Below are positions 27,559 to 35,939 of a stretch of DNA of 64,000 nt, piece by piece; position 1 is the first letter of the stretch, and each line of letters starts with the position of its first letter. The DNA is taken from positions 4,960,001-5,024,000 of the forward strand of contig NZ_AP018920.1 of the NCBI RefSeq assembly GCF_003945385.1, given 5' to 3'. The notes beneath the pieces are model-generated. The model did no database searches, was not told the DNA's origin, and saw nothing but the letters and a program-made list of their open reading frames with translations. Origin of the DNA: Pseudonocardia autotrophica (GTDB taxonomy: Bacteria > Actinomycetota > Actinomycetes > Mycobacteriales > Pseudonocardiaceae). The position numbers were made by a program, and so were the translations under genes.

Positions 27559-28401
27559 ATGGCTTTGGCCCCCGACCTCGAGGGCACGCAGTGCGAGCCG
27601 GTCAACTTCGCGTGGGCCCGGGACGACGCGCTCCTCTATGCGGTCGCCGTCGGTGCGGGCGCCGAGGATCCGACCTCCGAGCTGGCACTGACCACTGAGA
27701 ACACCACCGGTGTGCGCACGGTGGTCCTGCCGTCGTTCGCCGAGCTGGTGACCCGCAACGCCCGGGTCGATCTCGGTGACATCGACCGGACCAGGCTGGT
27801 GCACGCCGAGCAGTCGTTCCGGCTCGCCGCCCCGCTCCCGGTGGAGGGCCGCGCCCGGGTGACCTCGACGGTCACCGAGGTACTGGACAAGGGATCCGGC
27901 GCGCTGGTGCGGACCGAGGCCGAGGCGGTCGACGTCGAGACCGGCGCACCGCTGTTGTCCACCGTCCGATCGGTGTTCATCGGCGGTGAGGGCGGATTCG
28001 GTGGCGCCCGGGGTGTGCGGCCGGACAATCCGGTCCCGGACCGGGCTCCCGACCACGTCGTGCGCTACCGGACCTCACCCGGACAGGCCCTGCTCTTCCG
28101 GCTGACCGGGGATCGCAACCCGCTGCACACCGATCCGGCGTTCGCCGCGAAGGGCGGCTTCGACCAGCCGATCCTGCACGGCATGTGTACCTACGGCTTC
28201 ACCGCGCGGGCGCTGGTCGCCACCGTCTGCGACGGCGACGCCGGGGTGCTGCGCGGGATGGACGCCCGGTTCACCCGGCCGGTCGTCCCCGGGCAGGAAC
28301 TGACCGTCTCGATGTGGCGCACCGGGGACGCCGTGGCGTTCCGGACCGCGGTCGGCGACGACATCGTGCTCGACCGCGGGACGGCGACGCTGGCCGGCTG
28401 A
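27559..28401 (+). CDS. MaoC-family (R)-specific enoyl-CoA hydratase
   Basis: A 280-residue double hot-dog hydratase like the hydratase-2 domain of peroxisomal MFE-2. The N-terminal half lacks catalytic residues. The C-terminal half carries the hydratase motif GDRNPLHTDPAFAAKGGFDQPILHGMCTYGF with the catalytic Asp and His. It hydrates 2-enoyl-CoA to 3R-hydroxyacyl-CoA. ATG 27559 follows GAAGGAGA by six bases. Divergent from rsfS, convergent with the next gene. Confidence 0.87.
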   Translation: MALAPDLEGTQCEPVNFAWARDDALLYAVAVGAGAEDPTSELALTTENTTGVRTVVLPSFAELVTRNARVDLGDIDRTRLVHAEQSFRLAAPLPVEGRARVTSTVTEVLDKGSGALVRTEAEAVDVETGAPLLSTVRSVFIGGEGGFGGARGVRPDNPVPDRAPDHVVRYRTSPGQALLFRLTGDRNPLHTDPAFAAKGGFDQPILHGMCTYGFTARALVATVCDGDAGVLRGMDARFTRPVVPGQELTVSMWRTGDAVAFRTAVGDDIVLDRGTATLAG

Positions 28402-28431
28402 CCGGCCGCGGAACCGGACCGGCCGGGCCGC

Positions 28432-29112
28432 TCAGGAGACCGCGATCGCGACCCGGTCCGCTGCCGGATCCCCCGGGTAGTCCGGCCCGCCCCGGTAGGC
28501 GAGCTCGGACAGCGCGTCCAGCGCGGCGATCTGCGGGTAGCTGCGACCGGGTTCGTAGCGGTGCGGCCAGCGGTGGTCGAGCTCCCGGAAGGCGACGGCC
28601 CGGTGCCGGGTGGTCGCGAGGTAGCGGGGGTTGTCGCGGACGAACCGGGCGTAGGCGTGCCGCAGTTCGGGCCGGCGCGGGAGCTCCGTCCGGACGAACC
28701 GGTCGACGTCGGCGCCGATCTCGTGCACGTACTCCCCGCACAGCTGCACCACGAACGGCACGATCCAGGCCTCGTCCACCCCGAACAACTCCCGGACGGC
28801 GCGCTGGCGCAGGCCCGCGTTCTCGCTGCGCGACATCCACGCCGCGACCACGGCCCGCCGCCGCGGGGTCAGCCGCGCGACGTAGCTCGCGGCCGGCCAC
28901 GGGAACGCCACCCGGTACGGGATCTGGACGGCATCACCGTCGACGTGCACGTCGTGGTCGGCGACACCGCCGCCCGCGTCCTGCACGAGCTGCGCCGACA
29001 CCGCCCCCCAGGACGCCAGCGCGTGCATGGCGACGTGCGCGTCCCGGCGCACCCGCTGCGGCACCGCGCGCAGCAGGAGCCCGGCGACGGCCGGCGTCGG
29101 GACATCGATCAC
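28432..29112 (-). CDS. Uncharacterised 226-residue actinobacterial protein
   Basis: A soluble alpha-rich protein beginning MIDVPTPAVAGLLLRAVPQRVRRDAHVAM. It contains a basic middle (RLTPRRRAVVAAWMSRSEN) and conserved-looking segments GEYVHEIGADVDRFV and NPRYLATTRHRAVAFRELDHRWP. I do not recognise a family. GTG 29112 lies six bases after a -10-like TACCGT, indicating a real leaderless gene. It sits between the hydratase and the iron ABC operon without evident link. Confidence 0.65.
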   Translation of the reverse strand: MIDVPTPAVAGLLLRAVPQRVRRDAHVAMHALASWGAVSAQLVQDAGGGVADHDVHVDGDAVQIPYRVAFPWPAASYVARLTPRRRAVVAAWMSRSENAGLRQRAVRELFGVDEAWIVPFVVQLCGEYVHEIGADVDRFVRTELPRRPELRHAYARFVRDNPRYLATTRHRAVAFRELDHRWPHRYEPGRSYPQIAALDALSELAYRGGPDYPGDPAADRVAIAVS

Positions 29113-29118
29113 GGACCA

Positions 29119-29124
29119 ACGGTA
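29119..29124 (-). promoter_or_regulatory. -10-like TACCGT, leaderless start
   Basis: On the minus strand TACCGT lies six bases before GTG 29112. Confidence 0.4.
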
Positions 29125-29301
29125 ACCCGATCAGCGCAGCTCAGCGTCACCGACGGTCATATCTCGCCCTCCGTCATCACCCGCTCGGCGCGGAGTGACG
29201 GCGCCGATCGACCCGTTCCGGCGACCGCACGGACGCCGCACACAGAACGTATCGATCACATCTCCGCATCGACGACATCTTGCCCACCACCGCGCAACGC
29301 C

Positions 29302-29320
29302 ATAGGTTAGCCAACGCTAA
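29302..29320 (+). promoter_or_regulatory. IdeR/DtxR-like iron box upstream of the iron ABC operon
   Basis: ATAGGTTAGCCAACGCTAA matches 14 of 19 positions of the recalled actinobacterial iron box TTAGGTTAGGCTAACCTAA, with the left half almost perfect. It lies 53 bases before the first permease start. Repression by Fe-loaded IdeR/DtxR is expected. Confidence 0.7.
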
Positions 29321-29372
29321 TGAGGCCTCCCGCGATCCGCAGCGGCCGGCCGCCGGGGGAGGTGGGCGGGCG

Positions 29373-30428
29373 ATGAACGCTGTCAGCAGCGTGACCAGGC
29401 CCGAGGTGGTGCCGGACCGTGGCCGCACCGGGAACGGCCGGCGATCGGCCGGGCTGCTGGTGTCCGGCGTCGCCCTGCTGGTGGTGTGTGTCCTGAGCCT
29501 GGTGGTCGGCGCCAAGGCGATACCGGCGTCGACCGTGGTGGACGCCTTCGTGGCGTTCGATCCCACGAACAACGACCACCTGTTCGTCCGGCTCGAACGG
29601 GTGCCCCGCACCGTGCTGGGCCTGCTCGTCGGGCTGGCACTGGGCCTGGCCGGAACGGTGATGCAGGCGGTCGCCCGCAACCCGCTGGCGGATCCCGGCA
29701 TCCTCGGGATCAACGCCGGTGCCTCGCTGCTGGTCGTCCTGGGCATCACCACGTTCGGGCTGACCACCCTCTCCGGCTACGTCTGGTTCGGGTTCGTCGG
29801 TGCGGCGCTCGCCGCGGTCGTCGTCTACGGCGTCTCCTCGCTCGGCCGTGAAGGCGCGACCCCGATCAAGCTGGCGCTGGCCGGTGCCGCCGCGAACGCC
29901 GCGTTCGTCTCCTTCACCACCGCCGTGCTGCTGACCAACTCCGACGCGTTCGAGCAGTTCCGGCTCTGGCAGGTCGGGTCGCTCGCCGGGCGGAACTGGG
30001 AGGTCGTCACCTCGGTGACGCCCTTCATCGCGATCGGCGCCGTGGTCGCGCTGCTCTCCGGAGGCCTGCTCAACACGCTGGCCCTCGGCGACGACATGGC
30101 CAGGGCGCTCGGCCAGAACATCACCAGGGCGCGGGTGCTCTCCGGGTTGTCGGTGGTGCTGCTGTGCGGCGCCGCCACCGCCGCGGCCGGCCCGATCGGG
30201 TTCGTCGGACTGGCGATACCGCAGGTCGCGCGGCTGATCTCGGGCCCGGACAACCGGTGGCTGCTGCCCTACGCCGCGCTGCTCGCACCGGTGCTGGTGC
30301 TGGGCGCCGACGTGCTCGGGCGGGTCATCGCCCGGCCGGGCGAGGTGCAGGTCGGGATCCTCACCGCCGTCGTCGGGGCGCCGGTGTTCATCGCGCTGGT
30401 GCGCGGACGGCGGGTGAGCAGCCTGTGA
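29373..30428 (+). CDS. Iron-siderophore ABC transporter permease (FecCD family), first
   Basis: A 351-residue FecCD-type permease with about ten membrane helices. It includes LERVPRTVLGLLVGLALGLAG, the family motif NPLADPGILGINAGAS and the coupling segment near GQNITRARVLSG. ATG 29373 follows GGGGGAGG; an upstream in-frame start at 29280 would overlap the iron box and is rejected. Its stop overlaps the second permease start (GTGA). The two permeases form the heterodimeric channel of a siderophore importer. Confidence 0.92.
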   Translation: MNAVSSVTRPEVVPDRGRTGNGRRSAGLLVSGVALLVVCVLSLVVGAKAIPASTVVDAFVAFDPTNNDHLFVRLERVPRTVLGLLVGLALGLAGTVMQAVARNPLADPGILGINAGASLLVVLGITTFGLTTLSGYVWFGFVGAALAAVVVYGVSSLGREGATPIKLALAGAAANAAFVSFTTAVLLTNSDAFEQFRLWQVGSLAGRNWEVVTSVTPFIAIGAVVALLSGGLLNTLALGDDMARALGQNITRARVLSGLSVVLLCGAATAAAGPIGFVGLAIPQVARLISGPDNRWLLPYAALLAPVLVLGADVLGRVIARPGEVQVGILTAVVGAPVFIALVRGRRVSSL

Positions 30429-31522
30429 GCGTCGAGACCGGTCGGGCGACCGGCGACGCCACGCCCGGCCCCGGCGACGACTCGTTCGGCGCCGACGAGC
30501 GCGCCGCGGTACTGCGCAGCCGGGCGGCGGCGCGGGTCCGGCGGATCGGCGTCGGCCTGTCCCTCGGTGCGGGCGTGCTGCTCGTCGCCGCGGTGTCGCT
30601 GTGCGTCGGCGAGTCGCTGATCCCGCTGCCCGACGTGCTGTCCACCCTCGTCGGGCAGGGCAGCCGCAACACCAACTACGTGATCCTCGAGCTGCGTCTG
30701 CCCAGGGTCGTCACCGCGATCCTGGTCGGGATCGCGTTCGGGCTGTCCGGCACGGTGATCCAGTCCCTGCTCGGCAACCCGCTGGCCAGCCCGGACGTGA
30801 TCGGGATCAGCACCGGGGCCAGCGCGTCGGCGGTGCTGGGCATCGTGCTGTTCGGCCTGGACGGGCTGGGCGTCTCGGCGATGGCGCTCGCCGGAGCACT
30901 GATCACCGCGGCCGCGATGTACGCGCTGGCCTGGCGCAACGGCGTCTCCGGCTACCGGCTGATCCTGGTCGGCATCGGACTGGCCGCGCTGCTGCTGAGC
31001 GTGATCAGCTACTTCATGACGCGGGCCCAGGTCACCAGCGCGTCCGACGCGCTGGTCTGGATCAGCGGCAGCCTCAGCGGTCGCAACTGGTCGCAGGCCG
31101 TCCCGCTGGCGATCGCGCTGGCCGTGCTGGTCCCGGTCACCGCGGTGCTCGCCAAGGTGCTCGGTCTGCTCGGCATGGGTGACGATGCGGCGAAGGGGCT
31201 CGGAGTGCCGGTCCAGCGGGCCCGGCTGGCGCTGCTGATCGCCGCCGTCGCACTCGCCGGGGTCGCGACGGCGGCGAGCGGGCCGATCGCCTTCGTCGCG
31301 CTGCTCGCCGGGCCGATCGGCCGCAGGCTGGCCCGCGACGGGAGTCCGGCGCTGCCGGCATCGGCACTCGTCGGCGCCCTGATCGTGCTGGTCGCGGACT
31401 TCCTGGCGCAGCACACACCGGGCCTGCCGCTGCTCCCTGTCGGTGTGCTGACCGGCGCGATCGGCGCGCCCTATCTGCTGTTCCAGCTGGCGACGATGAA
31501 CCGCGCCGGCCGAGGAGGATGA
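30425..31522 (+). CDS. Iron-siderophore ABC transporter permease (FecCD family), second
   Basis: A 365-residue partner permease with a longer polar N-terminus and the same family signatures: RLPRVVTAILVGIAFGLSG, NPLASPDVIGISTGAS and GVPVQRARLALL. GTG 30425 overlaps the preceding stop. Equal size and order (permease, permease, ATPase, binding protein) match siderophore systems such as ferric-enterobactin type importers. The substrate cannot be read. Confidence 0.92.
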   Translation: MSVETGRATGDATPGPGDDSFGADERAAVLRSRAAARVRRIGVGLSLGAGVLLVAAVSLCVGESLIPLPDVLSTLVGQGSRNTNYVILELRLPRVVTAILVGIAFGLSGTVIQSLLGNPLASPDVIGISTGASASAVLGIVLFGLDGLGVSAMALAGALITAAAMYALAWRNGVSGYRLILVGIGLAALLLSVISYFMTRAQVTSASDALVWISGSLSGRNWSQAVPLAIALAVLVPVTAVLAKVLGLLGMGDDAAKGLGVPVQRARLALLIAAVALAGVATAASGPIAFVALLAGPIGRRLARDGSPALPASALVGALIVLVADFLAQHTPGLPLLPVGVLTGAIGAPYLLFQLATMNRAGRGG

Positions 31523-31524
31523 CG

Positions 31525-32385
31525 ATGACCCAGGACACGGTCGGCCTGCGGCACACCCTGCGCGCCGAACACCTCCGCCTCGCCTACGACCGGCGTGAGG
31601 TCGTCGAGGACCTCAGCATCGACGTGCCCACGGGGGCCGTCACGATGATCATCGGGCCGAACGGCTGCGGGAAGTCCACCCTGCTGCGCGCACTCGCCCG
31701 GCTGCTGACACCGGTCGGCGGCACCGTCTACCTCGACGACCGGGACATCACCGAGGTCCCCAACCGCGAGGTCGCGACCGTGCTCGGCATCCTGCCGCAG
31801 TCCCCGGTCGCACCGGACGGGATCACGGTCACCGACCTGGTCAGCCGCGGGCGCTACCCGCACCAGGGCTGGTTCCGGAAGTGGAACGCCGAGGACGACG
31901 AGGCCGTCGCGCACGCACTCGCCGTGACCTCCACCGGTGAGCTCGCCGACCGGCCGGTCGACCAGCTCTCCGGCGGCCAGCGCCAGCGGGTGTGGATCGC
32001 GATGGCACTGGCCCAGCGCACCGATCTGCTGCTGCTCGACGAGCCGACCACCTACCTCGACCTGGCCAACCAGGTCGAGCTCCTGGACCTCCTGACCGAC
32101 CTGAACCGGCGGTCCCGGACGACCATCGCGGTCGTCCTGCACGACCTCAACCTCGCCTGCCGCTACGCCGACCATCTCGTGGCGATGCGCGCCGGTTCCA
32201 TCATGGCCGAGGGTCCCCCATCCGAGATCATCACCTCGGAGATGATCAAGGAGGTGTTCCGGATGGACGCCGACATCCTGCGCGATCCCGTCTCCGGCAC
32301 ACCGATGATCGTGCCGATCGGACGGCACCACGTCTCGGCCGCCGCCACGCCGAACAGCACGAACGAAGTGGAGAACACAGCATGA
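31525..32385 (+). CDS. Iron-siderophore ABC transporter ATP-binding protein
   Basis: A 286-residue ATPase with Walker A GPNGCGKST, signature LSGGQRQRVW, Walker B LLLLDEPTTYLD and the switch histidine in VVLHDLNLACRY. ATG 31525 is used because GAGGAGG ends at 31518, leaving the six-base spacing; ATG 31519 would touch it. Its stop overlaps the binding-protein start (ATGA). Confidence 0.94.
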   Translation: MTQDTVGLRHTLRAEHLRLAYDRREVVEDLSIDVPTGAVTMIIGPNGCGKSTLLRALARLLTPVGGTVYLDDRDITEVPNREVATVLGILPQSPVAPDGITVTDLVSRGRYPHQGWFRKWNAEDDEAVAHALAVTSTGELADRPVDQLSGGQRQRVWIAMALAQRTDLLLLDEPTTYLDLANQVELLDLLTDLNRRSRTTIAVVLHDLNLACRYADHLVAMRAGSIMAEGPPSEIITSEMIKEVFRMDADILRDPVSGTPMIVPIGRHHVSAAATPNSTNEVENTA

Positions 32386-33350
32386 GGTTCCAGCGACGAC
32401 GCCTGGTGGCGGGTGTGGCGACGCTGCTCGCCGGCCTGCTCGTTCTCGCCGGGTGCGGCCAGGTCGAGGAGACCCCGGCGGCCGACGGCGCGACGATCGA
32501 GACCATGTTCGGTCCGGTCACGGTGCCCGCCGATCCGCAGCGCGTGGTCGCACTGGGCTGGTCCGACGCCGAGGCGGCGCTGGCACTCGGCGTCCAGCCG
32601 ATCGCCGTCAGCGACTGGATGGCCTTCGGCGGCAACGGCGTCGGCCCCTGGGCGAACAACCTGTTCACCGAGACGCCGACCCTGCTCGGCACCCTCGAGC
32701 TCAGCTACGAGCAGATCTCGTCCCTCGAACCGGACCTGATCCTCAACACCCGCTCGGACAACAGCAAGGACAAGCACGACGAGCTCTCCAAGATCGCGCC
32801 GACGGTCTCGGCACCGGCCGGCGTCGTCGCCTACGGCACGACCTGGCAGCAGCAGGCCGAGATGGTCGCCGCCGCGCTCGGCAAGCAGGACGAGGGCGCC
32901 CAGCAGATCAGCGAGGTCGAGCAGGCCTTCGCCGACGCACGGGCCGCGAACCCCGGGTTCGAGGGGAAGACGGTGGCGGTCGGCGCGTACTTCAGCGACC
33001 AGTACGGCGGCTACGTCCGCGGCGACGGCCGGGTCGACTTCATGGAGAGCCTCGGGTTCGTGAACAAGCCGGAGATCCAGGACCAGGCCGGGGACAGCTT
33101 CTACATCGAGCTGGCCCGTGAGCAGATCGAGCAGCTCAGCGCCGACCTGACGGTCATGTTCCCGATCGGCGGCGACGCCGCCCCGCTGCGGGCGGACGCG
33201 GTGCTGAACCAGATCCCGGCCGCCCGGGCCGGGCACCTGCTGATCCTGGACGACGCCACGCTGGTCGAGGCGTTCTCGGCGGGCTCGACCCTGTCGACCC
33301 GGTACGCGATCGACAACGCCGTCCCGATGTTCGCGCAGACGCTGTCCTGA
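32382..33350 (+). CDS. Iron-siderophore ABC transporter substrate-binding lipoprotein
   Basis: A 322-residue exported lipoprotein. The signal peptide RRRLVAGVATLLAGLLVLAGC ends in lipobox LAGC, and two lobes of the FepB/FhuD-type fold follow (PQRVVALGWSDAEAALALG, then LEPDLILNTRSD). It delivers ferric siderophore to the permeases encoded just upstream. It is the last gene of the operon, followed by a hairpin. Confidence 0.92.
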   Translation: MRFQRRRLVAGVATLLAGLLVLAGCGQVEETPAADGATIETMFGPVTVPADPQRVVALGWSDAEAALALGVQPIAVSDWMAFGGNGVGPWANNLFTETPTLLGTLELSYEQISSLEPDLILNTRSDNSKDKHDELSKIAPTVSAPAGVVAYGTTWQQQAEMVAAALGKQDEGAQQISEVEQAFADARAANPGFEGKTVAVGAYFSDQYGGYVRGDGRVDFMESLGFVNKPEIQDQAGDSFYIELAREQIEQLSADLTVMFPIGGDAAPLRADAVLNQIPAARAGHLLILDDATLVEAFSAGSTLSTRYAIDNAVPMFAQTLS

Positions 33351-33355
33351 GCCGG

Positions 33356-33403
33356 TGCCCTCCCCTGTTCGCGAGGGGATCTCTCGTGGCGTCGGGGAGG
33401 GCA
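33356..33403 (+). terminator. Hairpin after the iron ABC operon
   Basis: TGCCCTCCCC (33356-33365) pairs perfectly with GGGGAGGGCA (33394-33403) around a 28-base loop that itself holds a small CGAG/CTCG stem. It overlaps the promoter zone of the next gene. Confidence 0.6.
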
Positions 33404-33404
33404 C

Positions 33405-33410
33405 TACGCT
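33405..33410 (+). promoter_or_regulatory. -10-like TACGCT, leaderless start of methyltransferase
   Basis: TACGCT ends seven bases before GTG 33418. Confidence 0.45.
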
Positions 33411-33417
33411 CCGGCCG

Positions 33418-34233
33418 GTGACGGCGAACGCGCAGCAATGGTCGGTGTGGTCCGGTAGCGGCGGGGACTTCTGGGCCGGGAACGCAGCCCGGTTCGACGC
33501 GGGGGTCGCCGGCTACCTCCCACGGTTCCGGGAGAACGCCGCGATCGGCCCCGGCGAGCGGGTGCTGGACGTCGGCTGCGGCGCCGGCACCACCACCCTC
33601 GACGCCGCGGCGGCCGCCGGAGCGGGCGGATCGGCGCACGGCGTCGACATGTCGGAGGCGTTGCTGTCGATCGCCCGGGCACGCGCGACCGGATCGGACC
33701 GGGTGAGCTTCGCCGTCGCCGACGCCCAGACCGATGACCTCGGGGCCGGCGGCGTCGACGTGGTGATCAGCCGCAACGGTGTGATGTTCTTCGACGACCC
33801 GGCCGCCGCGTTCGCGAACCTGCACCGCGCGCTGCGGCCCGGTGGCCGGATCGCGCTGCAGGTCTGGCAGCCGCTGGCCGAGCAGGAATGGCTGACCGCG
33901 GTGCACCGGGCGCTGGAGGTGCCCGATCCGCCCGCGGACGGCCCGAGCCCGGTCTCGTTCGGCGATCCGGACCGCTGCCGGGCGCTGCTGTCCGGAGCCG
34001 GGTTCGGCGACATCCGGATCGAGGGGGCGCGCAGCCCGATGTGGCTCGGCAGCGACGTCGACGAGGCGGCGACCTTCCAGCTCGACCGGGTCGCGGCGGC
34101 GCTCGCCGAGCGCCCGGAGCCCGCGCGGCGGGCCGCCGAGGACGCGCTGCGCCGGGTGCTCGCCGGGCACGCGGGGCCGGACGGGGTCGCGCTGGACTCG
34201 GCCGCCTGGTTCATCCGCGCGGTCCGCGACTGA
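33418..34233 (+). CDS. Class I SAM-dependent methyltransferase
   Basis: A 271-residue protein with motif I VLDVGCGAGTTTLD, an acidic motif II near VDMSEALLSIARARA, and the post-motif DVVISRNGVMFFDDP. The overall layout resembles UbiE/MenG-like small-molecule methyltransferases, but the substrate is unknown. GTG 33418 is chosen for the -10-like hexamer seven bases upstream. It converges with a second methyltransferase at a double hairpin. Confidence 0.82.
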   Translation: MTANAQQWSVWSGSGGDFWAGNAARFDAGVAGYLPRFRENAAIGPGERVLDVGCGAGTTTLDAAAAAGAGGSAHGVDMSEALLSIARARATGSDRVSFAVADAQTDDLGAGGVDVVISRNGVMFFDDPAAAFANLHRALRPGGRIALQVWQPLAEQEWLTAVHRALEVPDPPADGPSPVSFGDPDRCRALLSGAGFGDIRIEGARSPMWLGSDVDEAATFQLDRVAAALAERPEPARRAAEDALRRVLAGHAGPDGVALDSAAWFIRAVRD

Positions 34234-34242
34234 GGACCCGGC

Positions 34243-34290
34243 ACCCCTCTCCCCCACGAGGGGCCTCCGGCCCGGGGACGTCGCCGGGCC
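34243..34290. terminator. Hairpins between convergent methyltransferase genes
   Basis: CCCCTC/GAGGGG and, just after it, GGCCCGG (34269-34275) / CCGGGCC (34284-34290). They probably stop transcription from both sides. Confidence 0.6.
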
Positions 34291-34302
34291 GCTGCCCCGG
34301 CA

Positions 34303-35040
34303 TCAGCGCGGGCGCAGCACGTAGCCGGTGTAGCCGTACTGGGCCCCGAACTCCTCGCGGATCCGGATCTCCCGGCCGACCTCGTCGAGCACGTCCGGAT
34401 CGATCCCCTCGGCGCGCAGGAGCTCCAGCCGCGCGGCGAGCGGGCGGTAGTAGGCGTCCCAGTCGCTGTCCGGGAGCAGATAGGCGGCGCGCACCGTGTA
34501 TCCGGCCTGCTGCGCGGCGGCGACGTTGCCCGCCGTCGTCCGCATCGCCGGGTAGCCGGCGTCCCAGAACTCCCTGGCCCCCGCCGACGGGTCGGTCGTC
34601 GTCCACTCGGCCTCGGTCAGCACCAGCGCACCGCCGGGGGCCAGCAGCCGCCGCCAGGAGGCCAGGGCCGCGTCGAACCCCATGATGTAGGCGGTTCCCT
34701 CGGCCCACACCAGGTCGGCCTCGCCGTCGGGCAGCGGCAGATCGTCCATCGACGCGACGAGCGTGCGGACCCGTTCGCCCAGCCCGGAGATCGCCGCGCG
34801 CGCCTGCAGCCGCTGCAGGTAGGGCTCGTGGGCATCGACGGCGACGACCTCACCACCGGTCGCAGCGGCCAGCGGCAGCGTCGCCGGCCCGGTCCCGCTG
34901 CCGATGTCGATGATCCGGGGGACCTCCGGCAGCGGCCCGACGAGCTGCAACAGCAGCGCCGTCGTCTCCTCCGATCCGGGGGCCTCGCGGGGCAGATCCT
35001 CGTGGGCGGCCCGGAAGGCCTGCTCCAGCAGTGTGCTCAC
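34303..35040 (-). CDS. Class I SAM-dependent methyltransferase
   Basis: A 245-residue protein with motif I IIDIGSGTGPATLPLA, acidic loop AVDAHEPYLQRLQARAA and the motif IV region ADLVWAEGTAYIMGF. Its C-terminal YYRPLAARLELL helix is typical of a small-molecule methyltransferase. Substrate unknown. It is divergent from dedA and convergent with the other methyltransferase; no shared operon. Confidence 0.8.
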   Translation of the reverse strand: MSTLLEQAFRAAHEDLPREAPGSEETTALLLQLVGPLPEVPRIIDIGSGTGPATLPLAAATGGEVVAVDAHEPYLQRLQARAAISGLGERVRTLVASMDDLPLPDGEADLVWAEGTAYIMGFDAALASWRRLLAPGGALVLTEAEWTTTDPSAGAREFWDAGYPAMRTTAGNVAAAQQAGYTVRAAYLLPDSDWDAYYRPLAARLELLRAEGIDPDVLDEVGREIRIREEFGAQYGYTGYVLRPR

Positions 35041-35092
35041 GGGCGCGGATCATGCCCGGCGCGGCCGTCCCCCGCAGCAGACATACCCAGGC

Positions 35093-35722
35093 ATGATGAA
35101 ATCCGTGCACCTGGACACCTGGCTGATCACGGTACCGCCACTCGTCGTATATCTGCTGGTCGCGGTGGTGGTCGGCATCGAAAGCATCGGTGTACCGCTC
35201 CCCGGGGAGATCGTGCTGGTGGGCGCGGCGCTGCTCGCCACCCGGCCGGGACTGGGGATCGACCCGGTCGTGGTCGCCGCTTCGGCCACCGCGGGCGCAA
35301 TCGTCGGTGACTCGATCGGGTACACCTTGGGCCGCCGGTACGGACTCGGGCTGCTCGGTTGGCTCGGCCGACGCTTCCCACGCCACATGGGCCCGGGCCA
35401 CGTCGACATGGCCCGCCGGGTGTTCGAGCGGCACGGTGTGTGGGCGGTCCTGTTCGGACGGTTCGTCGCGATCCTGCGGATCCTCGCCGGGCCGTTGGCC
35501 GGGACCATGCGGATGCGCTACCCGGTGTTCCTCGCCGCGAACGCGACCGGCGCGGTGCTGTGGGCCGGCGGGACGGTGGCGGCGGTGCAGCTGCTCGGGC
35601 TCGTCGCCGAGACCTGGCTGCACCGGTTCTCCTGGGTGGCCCTGGTCATCGCGATCCTGGTGGGGTTGGTGGTGTCCCGCCAGGTCCGCGCCCGCCTGGA
35701 GCCGGACACCGCACAGGAGTGA
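35093..35722 (+). CDS. DedA family membrane protein
   Basis: A 209-residue membrane protein of the DedA/SNARE-associated family, implicated in lipid flipping and envelope homeostasis. It shows the family signatures ESIGVPLPGEIVLVGAALLA, GDSIGYTLGRRYG and FGRFVAILRILAGPLAG with conserved acidic and arginine residues. ATG 35093 or the adjacent ATG 35096 is the start; there is no ribosome site, so it is probably leaderless. Confidence 0.9.
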   Translation: MMKSVHLDTWLITVPPLVVYLLVAVVVGIESIGVPLPGEIVLVGAALLATRPGLGIDPVVVAASATAGAIVGDSIGYTLGRRYGLGLLGWLGRRFPRHMGPGHVDMARRVFERHGVWAVLFGRFVAILRILAGPLAGTMRMRYPVFLAANATGAVLWAGGTVAAVQLLGLVAETWLHRFSWVALVIAILVGLVVSRQVRARLEPDTAQE

Positions 35723-35757
35723 CCCACCGGGACCCGCTCGGCGTGCGCGGTGACGTC

Positions 35758-35773
35758 GGCCGGGCGCCCGGCC
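35758..35773. terminator. Palindromic hairpin between dedA and the alcohol dehydrogenase
   Basis: GGCCGG-GCGC-CCGGCC is a perfect palindrome between these convergent genes (gap 35723-35939). Otherwise the gap holds only short GC-rich frames without support. Confidence 0.45.
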
Positions 35774-35939
35774 CGGGCGGCTCGGCGAGCTGGTCGACCT
35801 GGTCGTCGGCCGGGTCGAACCAGCTGCCGAGCATCCCGGCGGCGCCGCCGCGCGGACCGTGCCGGGCGCGGCACCGACACCTCCGTGGTCCGGTCACGAC
35901 GTCCCGGTGAAGGCCGTCGCGCGACCGCGGGGGCACTGC

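Noticed and set aside
35723..35939. Acidic peptide frame (MLGSWFDPADDQVDQLAEPP) between dedA and the ADH gene
   Set aside because: Protein-like for 20 residues but it continues antisense into dedA with no ribosome site and no family; too weak to call.
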